From Lepisosteus oculatus (lineage: Eukaryota; Chordata; Actinopteri; Semionotiformes; Lepisosteidae), in assembly GCF_040954835.1 (NCBI RefSeq), contig NC_090704.1:15340001-15404000 (forward strand): 64,000 nt of DNA. The letters run 5' to 3'. The position numbers and the translations under genes are program-made. Below are positions 31,901-43,900 of this stretch, piece by piece. Positions within the stretch are counted from its first letter, which is position 1; the number at the start of each line of letters is the position of its first letter. The notes under the pieces were generated by a model. That model made no database searches and had not been told where the DNA came from. It saw only the letters and a program-made list of their open reading frames with translations.

Positions 31901-34900
31901 GCAGAATGTGCTGTTTATTGCTTTCAACATTTAATGAAGGCTGCTGCATTAGAGCTGTTCAGCTTTCCTGTGTCTAGTAGATTAGGATGCATGTGAACTG
32001 GCTTTGGCTGGGTGAGCTGTTTGTTTTTGTTGAATTCACTAATTGTCTTCCATTGGATTTGCTGGTCTTGTTTTCTTTTTTTTTTATCATTACTGCTGCC
32101 TAGTGTGGCTTTCTAAAAAGATTTCCACAAGGCCTACAGCTCCTTGTTGCAATGACAGAACAGTCCTGTTCTTAAACTTGAAGTGTCTATTATGTTTTTG
32201 AGCTTGGCTGGTGGTAAACCAGTCATATATTCCCAAGTATGTATGACTGTTTATTATAATATATTACCAAGTGTAAGTGACCTTCCTTATAGGCGGTCAA
32301 CAACAGAACATCAGGACTGAAGAATTCAGTTGACTTGTGATTGTGGCGTCCAGATTTCTCTATTTGCTATTGCTGTAGTGTATAGAACTAATGCTTTAGT
32401 AAATGATCATAAATTATCTTTTTTCACAAGCATGTTTTTACATTTTATGTCAGAACCCTGTGTTATTCATTGGAAACAACAGAGTTACACTACCCTGAAG
32501 GAGGCAACTCACTGCGAGTACATTTCTTCTACAGAAGGTTTGGTGTGGTGAAAGACAGACACTTTTTTTGATGTTTTGTTTTATTTTACTTACATTTTTA
32601 GTTTCTGGTGAAACAGTTTCAGCCCCCGTTAAGGAATGAGTGATCTCCCAACAAGCGGTCTTTCTTCAGGCCAGGGTGGGGAGCCACACTGGAGTAGGTT
32701 GTCCCGGCTGCTCTTTTATTTCACAAGAACACGTTGGGTGTTCTGTTTGCCCATTGTGCGTGTGAGTCCTGTAAAACTCCACCAGATCCTCCAGTGATGA
32801 ACAACCTGCCAGGCCCATCAATATGAACAACAAGGCGTCTTGCTAGACAGGTTTGCTGTTCAGATGTATAGAGCCTTGCGCCAGTCTAACATTAACAATG
32901 ATGTCAGGGAATATATGATGACAGGCAGGTGTATAGCCTGTATGGTAAAAAAAAAAAAAAAAAAACAGGCCATGGTTTGTTTTGTAGGTTAAAAAACAGG
33001 ATAGCTTATCCTCTATTTAGATTGTGTAAATGTAAATTCCTGCAGTGCCTCAGGCATGTCACTGTTTGATGAAAGATCTGTGTTCTGTATTGTGATATTT
33101 TTTATCACAGGAGGTGTTTGAACAACGAGCATGATTCACCACTATAGTGTGATGAATCTGGCTCTTGGTGAAATGTATATTGACTGGATATCAGTGACAA
33201 TATCAAGAAAAGGTGAAACAGACTATGAGTGATACATGGAACTTTAAACAGGATAGTATATAGTTCAGTAATAGACTGCCAGATAGCTTGAAGCAGAAAC
33301 TCAACAATTTGGTCCTCTACCAATGTGTTTTTTATATGCTGATGCCTTTGGAAAGTGATTATCAGCAGCTTGAGATTCTAATTGTTTTGGGTTTAAGTGC
33401 TGGTGAAAATCCTGTGTTGACAAAGTGACACATTTTAGTATTGCAATGCAAATCTTATTTTATTATTTCTGGGTGTTTTCTGAAATACCTAACAAAATGG
33501 GCAGTTATTTTTATTTAAATGGGGACTAAGGTTCTGTATTGCAGCCTATACATTTTGAGAGAGAAGATCATGCTGTGAATCATATTTTATCTTAAAAGGC
33601 ATGAATATTGGCAATTTGCTAATTACTAGATTGGTATAAAATCAATTATTTTCTCCTAGATGGCATTTTATTATCTAGTTGGTAGATAGATGGGGAAAAT
33701 ATTAGAGCTAAGGGGTCTGGGTTCTGGATCAAATGCAAAAGATGGCGGATTAGTGGGAATGTGACGATAGTCATCATTTTGGACAAGGCTTTCAGTAAAA
33801 ACATCGTAATGTAAGAAAACCATTACTTCAGTTAATCTTAGACTGAATTTTTCCAAGAATCTCTTCTTACAAAATGTAACCATGAGCTTCTGAGCCTCAT
33901 GAGTATAATCGATGGAAGGGTCATGTGATAAACCTTTTTATTATTATTTTGCAATTACAGTTTCCCGGTTTCTTAACCCATGTTTGAGCAAAAGTCTGTA
34001 TGCTTCATTCAATACACAGTGCATAAGTATAGTATAGAGAAAAAGCCTGAAATCCAGTTAACTTAAGGTGAATATGAACAAATCTCGAATACGAAGGTGT
34101 AGGAATATTACAATGAGCACACGTAGTTAACAGTAAGATTTAATAGGTAGTTAATGTGTAACTTATTAAAGTTAAGTAACAGTCTGCATTAGGACAAATA
34201 TTTGTGAAATAATAGTTAAGAGTAGAAGGAGCTCTCGCAGTAGGATAAATACTGTATTTACTGCAAGCATGTCCAAGCTAAGTGTTTTTTTAGGACAAGT
34301 TTACATGAGGTCTACTTCTGAAATAAATTTAGGCCAGGATAATTATACATTTCTTAACCAGAAATATAAACTGTGTGGCTACGTTGCGAATTAAGATTTC
34401 CTTCTGATGAAGAGCTGTGTCAACAGAATCTGCTCCTGCACACCAGCTTAAAGCATCTGAAAGAACCCAATCTTTTTAGTCTTGAACAGAGATTACAAGG
34501 GGACCTGATGTAAGTGTTTAAAACTTACATTTCTGTTAAAAAAACCCAGTAAAACACAAACCAGGGGACACCACAGGGAAGTGCATTTAGAATCGCGAAC
34601 AGGTGGCTCTTGTTTACTCAGTGGGATTGTGGGAGTATGGAACAAACTACCCAGTCATGTGCTACAAACCAATATGTTGGCCTCATTCAAGGAATGTCTG
34701 GGTTGGATCCCTGGATCAATTTTCTACTTACTCTGAAATGGACTAGATGGGCCTGTTTGACCTTATCTTGTTTCGAATCTCTTGTTATATTCTCATTCTT
34801 GTTCAGGAAAAGCAGGCCAGTATTTTGTTTTGCCTGCTGGTACAGGGTGGTTGAGTTTCCAGTGAGTACTGCGCATTTGTTTCAATCTGGACTCAAGTGG

Positions 34901-37900
34901 TGTTCTTCCTATGTTACTTTCCCAGTTTGGGATCCTGAACGCTGATCAGCAACACCACAGTCTTATTGCTCTCTGGCGCACCTAATGGTTGGCCATTAAG
35001 TTGAGGGTACCTCCTGCTCAGCCATTGGACTTCTGCTAATGGCAACTTTAAAACAGCACCTGAACTCCAGACGCACACTTTTACTGGTTGAATCACACAG
35101 GATCCCCCCCTACTATGTTTTATTTACAGTAAAACCAAGTTGTAATATTATGGGGTATGTGTTCTTTCATCTGAAATGAACTGACATTAATTATTTGGTC
35201 CGGTTAATAACTCGAGATAGCCGCGCATTCCCATGATCTTTTACCGTGTTGATGGTGTGGACCTAGGCAGAGAACACACATCTGAGAGATTGCTGTCCCG
35301 TCAGGCACATTGCTCTCTCTGATGTGGCTCTTTGAGATTCTGCAGCATGCTGTGGTTCACTGTGACAGGCTGATGAAACCACAGCAGGCCAGAGTACACC
35401 ACAGTCTGAACCTGTGGTTTAATGCGGTTGCTTAAGGTTTAATGGGCTGCAATAGGTATAATTGATACTCAGGCACATCTACACATGCTGTACACGTTCT
35501 CATATAGTCTGACACTGAAACCCATTTCTTTTTACCAAAGTCCTGTTATTTTTGATAAAGAGATATTTTTAGGGGGCCATGATATTACAGACACCTGAGT
35601 CCCATGGTCCTGTGAATGTTAACTATGTGCCCTTTAGTGAAATGGCTCTTTTTCTTTCTCTTCCCTTATTTGCAGTCTTGGACTAAAAAGGCAAATGTGC
35701 TGTATACAGTGGGAAATCCACCCCAGTTGGCAGAGAACACAGTATAGTTTCATTTAAATAAGATGATTTAAATGTAACAGCAAAAGACAAGTTTCTCAAT
35801 GATACAGTAAGAATGACATAAAAACGGATCAGCATAGGGGACCTGACTTTTTCACTTGTTCACTTTTTGCAAACACTTAAAGCACTTACTGCAATGCCAT
35901 GAAAGATCTCTGAAGGACTCTACCACCTTTCTTCTTTTCAGAGTCACAGTCAAAGAAAATGACAGGGGGTATGGATAACAGAGGGTGTTCACGTAGATTG
36001 ATTTTGCATAGCATGTTTATGATGGTTCTAAAACAATCTGTGGCTAAACGAAAGGTTGAGATATAATTTTAAAGTTTCAGTAAATTTGTTCAAACACTTA
36101 AAAGCCACAGTCAAGAAGCCTAGAAGCACTTGAGTCTCCAAACTGTGTCACCGTTGAGTATTGACCTTGTGATAAAGCATAAAAACACAGCGAAAAGAGC
36201 ACTGTTTCTCAAATGCTACCCTTATCATATATGAACTTAAAGAGTTGGCTGAGTAATTCTGTACTATGATTAACCATCTACTGCATAGGAGAAATTGCTT
36301 TGCTGTTGCATAGTGCAGATGACTTATATTAACTCTTAAAATGCACATTTATTTCTACATACTGATACATAATGATCTATCCACCCATTTTCCAAATGCT
36401 TCACCCAATATGGGGTCACCGGGGAGACAGTCTATCCCGGCAAGCAATGGACACAAGGCAGGATACATCCTGGATGGGATGCCAGTCCATTGCAGTACTT
36501 GAAATAAAAAATAATAGGAAAGTCCAGCTGCTGCATTTTATACCTTTACGTCAGGCCACAGACAGACAGTGAAATGATCCTTTATTGAATTGTTCATCAG
36601 AGTATGGGGTTATTACAATGGTCCGTGCAGTATTTTCATCAACTTGCTCTGGCAAGCACTTCTAAGGTTGTCACTTCTGCATTCTTTCCCAGAACATTTG
36701 TAATGTATTATTTTGTGAATATGCATGTTCAGATGTCGGTCAGAACCAAAAACATTTTATTTTCTTCAAAGCTGAGAGGGCATATATTTTAAATGACATG
36801 TGTGAAAACTCCTTGTAAAACAACCTGAAACAATCCTAAGAGGTCCTTGTAGAGCAGAAGGATGTGACAGGGTAGTCATGGTGCTTCTCGGCCTGTCAGG
36901 CTTTAAAGGACTGGTGCATTATGCTCATTGGAGGTGAAAGGTTTCCTGTGCAGGGTAGAGTGCAGTGATGGTGATTCATAGGTTCTCTTTGCTGATTTTC
37001 AAATGTCTTTATTTGCTGCAGTGAAGACATTTTTCTCTTGACAAGCAGGCATATCGGTTCCTTTCTGAGATTCTCTCTCCTGATTGTCAGCAGGCTTCAC
37101 GTTCAGAAGGTTAAATCACTCTTTCACCTGTGCCCAATTCAACTGATAAGGTCACGCAAGTGTGACAGCTAAGAAGTCAAATTATCAAAAACATTTAATT
37201 GAGGTTCAAAATCCCTATGCTAATGAGTGATAATTGTCTTTGATATTTGGTGGATGTAACCATCATGGTGAAATGGACAACTGCATGTATATCTATACAT
37301 AATCGTGCCCTGCATTACTGGTGTAAGTTTAATAAATCAGAAGGAAAGGAATATGCTTAATAAAAATTGAAAACATAGATTTGCATTGCACATGCAGATG
37401 CAACGTTTAAATGTTAATCGATGTTTTGCCCGTTATGCCTTCTGGCATGTAGGGGCAGCAACACCCTGTTTGCTGTTTCTGTAACATTTAGTTTTTTACG
37501 GGACAGGGTTGTTAGCCTTCTGCCCAACCTTCAACATGGAGGACCTGGCGCCCGATGTGCGACACAAACTTACTCCCCTGAGATAATGAGTCTCGTGCTC
37601 TACCAACAGAGCTAGTCGGGGCCGCTTTAAATGTTCATGCAACATTTACTATGTAATCTTAATAATCATAAATATATATACACTAGTAATTATATTTAAA
37701 GATTACATACAGTGCACAGTGATTAGCGTTTTTGTCTCACAGCACATGAGGTCATGGGCTCAGATCTAAACCTGGGCTGCTGTCTGCGTGGAGTTTGTAT
37801 GTTCTCCCTGTGTTTGTGTGGGTTTCCTCCTGGTGCTCTGGTTTCCTCCCACAGTCCAAAGACTGGTAGGTTGACTAGCTTCTCGGGGAGCTGGCCCTGG

Positions 37901-40900
37901 TGTGTAGGTCTGTGTTTGTGGTTGCCCTGTGATGGACAGGATGTATCCTTGTGCCTGCAGCTTGCTGGGATAGGCTTCAGCTCCCCTGCAACCCTGCATT
38001 GGATAAAGTAAATGGAAGGATGAATTACATCTTTAATATAATATAGAGTTAAGCTAGAGTTTATAGTTCTAGTCTAGTTTGATCACTCTGCTGGTGTGTT
38101 TAGTAAGTTTCCACTTTTGGCACTGCTCTGTTGGGAAGGGCAGTGCAGAACGTGGCGTGTAGCAGCCTGTCCAAGCCCATGGAAGAAGGGCCCATGCCTT
38201 GTGTTCAGCTTCACCAGCAGCACGTAGTTCACTTGTGATGTGGTTGAGATTCATTAAGTTTTCCTGCCCTCTGTATCACATCAAGCAACTTCTGTGTGAT
38301 TAAAATGTATTTTTTTTGCATTATTCAGTTTAAATAGAACCTTGTTTTATGCTGCTTTCTTACACTTGAAGGTCCTTGATGCCCAGGGTTATAATTGTGA
38401 AATTGTTCCCTTATTAGTATATAAATATTGATGTACTGTATATATTGTGAAAGTGAGGAATCATGTGTAGCTCCATCCTGCCCATAAGCACAGATAGGCA
38501 AGGCTATGTTATTGGTCAGGGGTGATTAAGCTGTTCGTCCTTGTCATCACTTATCGTCAGTGTTTATATTCTGATTAAAGCAGGCAGGAAAAAATAGAAA
38601 CCATGACCTGTTGTCTCTGGCTGCTAATCTGACTTTAAACTGGCACTGTGTGGTGACTTTACTTCCTTCCTCTTCAGCCACACTTGCCTGTGCAAGGGCA
38701 TGCAGACAGCTCCCCAGACAGCTCTCATCTGAGGGCTCCTGGGAGCAAGGGGCTGAGCCTGAAGCAGGACCCTACAGTCAAGACTGACTTTCTTGGCTTT
38801 TCATGTTTTTTTTAAGTCAAGCAGGAAGTAGAAAAAAAGCTTTTGCTTGTTGTGTCTTTCTGTGTTGTGTGCTGTCCTTCACATTCATTGATTTTATTCT
38901 AAAGCTGTTAAGATTGGCAGACAAGGGCAGCCTCAAGGCTGCAGAGGAAGTGAAATGTTTTCAGCAGCAGATTTTCCTGAGCTCCTGATGATTCTTCCAT
39001 GTAGCTCTTCAAGCTTCTGTATTCTCACCAAGGGCCGGACTGGGAGTGTTCAGTGTTCTGATTGATTTCAGTGGTGTTTAGAGGCGGTCTGGGAGTGTTC
39101 GGTGTTCTGATTGATTTCAGTGGCGTTAAGGGCCTGACTGGGAGTGTTCAGTGTTTTGACTGATTTCAGTGGCGTTAAGGGCCTGACTGGGGGTGTTTGA
39201 ACTCAGTACAGAAAAGAGACTCTCTCTTTATTTTACATAAGAAATGCTTGACTGTATTTACTCAGTGTCTTCATCTTTGTTTCTATTGGAAAAGCAAGCA
39301 TCAGAGGTTTTATTTATTATATTTATGTTTTATTAGGACAGGCTATGTTTTTGGTGTGTCGCTACACCGATGTTAAACAGAGTGGTTAAAATGACATGTA
39401 CTTGGCCTTTGATGGCTATTAACCCTTGGGCTTCTGCCATGTTGAAGAGCTGAAAAACAAAAACATCCTGCTTCCATTGACAGCGACTCCTTTCCATCTA
39501 ATCGGTGCTCAAGTCACGGGGCAGTTCTGAGATCCAGCACTGCGACACGAACCACTTCTGACTTGGCACCTCATGAATCACCACATTGAGACTGCTGAAA
39601 GTTAATTTCCTTTTCCAAGCCATTTTCTTGTTCTCGTGAAGTAGCTCTGCTCTGTGCGTGTGATGTTAGTGAAAGAAAAGGGGTGTATCTTTGTTTTCGA
39701 AAGGATAGAAACAGTTCAGATCACATTCTCCTCTCTCCTTTACTCCTGCTGTATTACCATGTCTAAACAAGACGTGTAAAAATACTGCGTTAAAAAGAAT
39801 ATCCCTTCTTCAGGGACTGCCTTGTGCTTTTTAATATAGAAACAACAGTCCAAAAGGAAAAAACATTGTTTGTTTCACCTGTGTTTGCTTGCTTTGATGG
39901 TAGTGTGCTTTATTAGCATGGGATGCATGTCTATATGATTGTACCTATTCTTGTATAGACACTGTATATATAATCGCCATCATCCTGTTTCAGTGAAAGT
40001 GTGCTTGTGCAGGAATGTTCACTGGGACATGCACATCGAGGGCTATGCTGACAGTGAAGGGGAGAGAGGGGGAGGGAGCAGGGGTTCTGCTAGGCCCTGC
40101 AGAAGGGAAGCCCTCCTGTGCGGCAGGGCTGGAGAGCCCCCCGGTGCCCAGCCTTGCCACCCCACTGCCGCCGCCGCCTTCTGCTTTGTACCCGGGCCCA
40201 AGTGAGGAGCCAAGACTGCACCCCGGAGATGAAAACAGGGCTGCCTTGTTTTTGTGAACGGTGAATCGGGGGAGGGGGGGAGCTGATTCATCAGATAACA
40301 GATTGGGGATCAGATGGAGCTTTGGGGGCAGGAATCCGGGCATGTCCCTTACAATCCTGATCATTCCTACTGCTTCCTTTCGGGATTCCAGTGGGAGGCT
40401 CGGCTTTCTGATTGAGTTAAGGTCTGTGTCCGTCACGGCTGCTCTCTGAGCCGGGAGCCTCTGCGTGCCTGTGCAGTGTTCACAGACCCTCTCTTCTCAC
40501 GAGTTCACATTGGCTGAACAAAACATCACAGAAGGGCTTCACCAGACAGGGAAGATTAGATTGTCCTCTCAGCGCAAAAGCCCTGTGTCATCTGTAAAAT
40601 CATTTTCGATGCAGAATAGATACAGAACAGTTCTTTACTTTATACCTCCCTCTTCCCACATTTGCTGTTCAGTTCAATTCAGTTTTATTTATATAGCGCT
40701 TTTTACAGTGGACGTTGTCACAAAGCAGCTTTACAGATTTCCGGGCCTGCACCCCCATTTAGCAAGCCGAAGGTGACAGTGGCAAGGAAAAACTCCCTCA
40801 GGTTAAAGTAGGAAGAAACCTTGAGAGGCACCAAGGCTGGAAGGCTTTTGCCTTTGTTCATCTAATTACTGCTTAACTGGAGAAAAAAACTGGTTTGAGA

Positions 40901-43900
40901 CAGTTTATAATGCACCCCGTCTCTTTAAAGGAATAGACAGTGATTGAAGACATCAAGCATCCATGTTCAATGCTCAGATTCCTCCTATATACAGTAAATA
41001 GCATCTTTTGAATGATTTAGCCACACACAAAGGAACAATAAAGCAGTATGTGCAGTAAGCCACCAGCTATGTTTGTGTTACAGCCTTGACGTCATTGCTG
41101 TGATGTTAATGTGTTGCTGGCAAGGAAGGCAGTGGGGAGGGTCATTTTTGAATGGAAAATGGTCTTTCTTTGCTGCATGTAAATTGGGGGGTAATTTGAT
41201 GCATTGAAATTACAATGCCAGCGTGCCAGAAATGAGAAGTATGCGTTCTGTTGGTAGCTGATTAGCTGTTAGTTAAATGTTTCCATGCGTCTCTGTAATT
41301 GTAGAGACTCCTTACAGCTGAGCCTCTGTCTTGCACTAGATTTGGCAATTAATCTTAAAGCACATTGCGGATGCAGGGATTAGCTCTGGTGTCTGAGGGC
41401 CTTGCGTTTGCTTGATGGAATTACCTTTTGCCCTGATTGCTTCTTTAACAGCCTTTTAATTAACTGGCAAATCTTGCTGCTGTTTTTCACCCTTCTGCAA
41501 AATCTTCATTCTTCTTTGACCATATGTATATGACTGGGTCTATTTATTTATACAGGTATGCATATAATAGGAGTCCAAGAATAAGAGTCTGGTGCCTTGA
41601 TTCAACTATTAAAAATTTAGAGAATGTGCGGTCTTTTAGATCTGTGCTTGCTCTTTGTTTTCGAATTGTAATTTGTGTTCTGCATTATATAAGGAATTAC
41701 TTTTTCTCCACACCAGTTAATCCCCTTTAAATTAAACATGTCTTAGATGCGGCATAAAGGAGGAAACCAGTGTTAGATACAGTAAACAGGCCTTTTAGCA
41801 TTGATTTGTGTGACCAATATCCTAGCAGATGTTATCTACATGTCTTTATGGGGATGCTGTTCTTTGTCATTGGGCAAGGAGTTTAGCTCGCAAATTGTCT
41901 TCTTACTCCTTGGAAATTCAGAAACATCATCAATGGTGCCGTGGTAAGCTCTGCTGTCTGGCAGTGCCTGGGCTCAAGGCTCAATTCTGGACCTGGAGTG
42001 CTATCTGTGTGGAGTTTGTATGTTTTCACCATGTTTGTGTGGGATTCCTGCAGGTGCAGTGTTTTCCTTCTGCAGCCTGAAAGCATAGTATTAGATTAAT
42101 TAAGACAGCTGCTATATCACCCTGCAACTCACAACTGGCAACCCACTGAAGCTCAGCAGGTGTGAGCCTGGCCAGTATCTGGATGGGTGACCTCCTGGGA
42201 AAAACTGAGGTTGCTGCTGGAAGAGGTGTTAGTGGAGCCAGCAGGGGGCACTCACCCTGCGGTCTATGTGGGTCCTAATGCCCCAGTATAGTGATGGTGA
42301 CACTACTGCAAAAAGCGCTGTCCTTTGGATGAGACGTTAAACCGAGGTCCTGACTCTCTGTGGCCATTAAAAATCCCAGGACATTTCTCGAAAAGAATAG
42401 GGGTGTTACTCCAGTGTCCTGGGCAAATTTCCCATTGGCCCTTATCATGGCTTCCTAATAATCCCCATCAATGAATTGGCTTCATTACTCTGTTCTCCTC
42501 CCCACTGAGAGCTGATGTGTGGTGAGTGCACTATGTCTGCTGTCACATTGTGCCTGTGGCTGGAATGTTGCCGGTTCAAATCCCGTGGCCGGCAGAGGAA
42601 TCCTACTCCGTTGGGCCCCTGAGCAAGGCCCTTAACCCCAACTGCTCCAGGGACGTTGTACAATGGCTGACCCTGTGCTCTGACCCAAAGCTTCTCTCCC
42701 TTTCTGTGTGTCTGTGTCTCATGGAGAGCAAGCTGGAGTATGTGAAAAGTCGAATTCCTAATGCAAGAAATTGTATATGGCCAATAAAGTGATCTTATCT
42801 TATCTACTTTGGTGGCGGTGGAAGGGAGTCCCCACTACCTCTAAAGCACTATATAAGTGTAAGCAATTATTATTATTATTATTAATAATTGCCTTCTGGG
42901 AAAATTGGTCTGGGTGGCACATGTATTTTTGCCTGTATACCTAACCTACAATGGACTGGCGTCCCATACCTTCCAGGGACAGGTTCTGGCTCCCCTGTAA
43001 ATCTGATTTGGATGAAGCAGTTAGAAAATGGATGGATGGATTATGACTTCTTCCACATGCTAATCCTCTCCCTTTTGTCTCCTGCTCCCAAGTTTGTCAT
43101 CCTACTGCTGGACGTTTATTTTTTTGGTTTATTTCTTTCTTTCTTCAAACCCCAAATTATGAGCGTGCAGGAATTCCCTTGAAGCAGCTCGGTAATACTT
43201 TTGCAGTACCTGCAAATATACTTGTTGTGCTTTTCCCCTTCAGTTGTTTTTGGAATTTGAATGTCAAATGCAGGCAAAGTTTCCATTTCATGCAAAGCAT
43301 GAGAGTTATAACAAATAATATTGCTTGTTCTTGTTAAATTTATTCCTCGTAAAACAATGGCACCTGGAGCCTTAATATGGAAACTAGCAAGCATGGTTTT
43401 GATCTGGAGAGATCATTCTGGCTGGCTGTCCAGAATGACCTTGCTTATAATAACACACATGCTACTTCTTCCAAATTATATCTGCTCCCCCGCTGCAGCT
43501 GGCCTGACTGGCAGTGGACAGATGTTTCCATATTCTGGGCTGTCTGTCTCTGTGGCTTCACTCCGTGGCTGCATGTCTCTGGTGTGGGCCAGAGAACAGA
43601 GGAACAGCTTGGTGTTTTATAAGTCACGCTTGTAATGTCAGTGCCATGTGGAACTGTAAAGATGTCACAGTGGAACATGCCAAAAGCAAAGCAAGACTGC
43701 ACACCCACATACAAAACGGAAAGCCAAGTGAGTCTGCCATTCATTTATACCACTGTGTAGGATTTAGAAGAAATGAGATATTGGCTGGAGGCAAATGAAC
43801 TCTGTTGTTTTCTGAGGTTTTGCTGGTTGCTGTTGAATCCTTATTGGACGTACTGGAGAGACTGCTGTTTAATTGGATCCTGCACAGTATACAAATCAAA

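Larger units (their letters stand above)
42108..42890 (+). repeat. 5S-rRNA-derived SINE interrupted by another SINE
   Basis: The 5S-like head (CAACCCACTGAAGCTCAGCA, CCAGTATCTGGATGGGTGAC, CTCCTGGGAAAAAC) and body run to about 42546. The 3' end (TGGTGGCGGTGGAAGGGAGT, ATATAAGTGTAAGCAATTAT) resumes at about 42808. The missing middle corresponds to the insertion at 42547-42807. Confidence 0.85.

Noticed and set aside
37550-37625. Possible tRNA gene on the minus strand
   Set aside because: T arm and acceptor stem do not pair and the anticodon does not match the tRNA type; more likely the head of a retrosequence.
39990-40436. 148-codon minus-strand ORF in MAST2 intron 1
   Set aside because: Low-complexity product in a GC-rich island, with an equally open plus-strand frame and no recognisable domain.
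42108-42230. Functional 5S rRNA gene
   Set aside because: Only the internal promoter part matches; the sequence runs on into a SINE body found also at 10778-11320.
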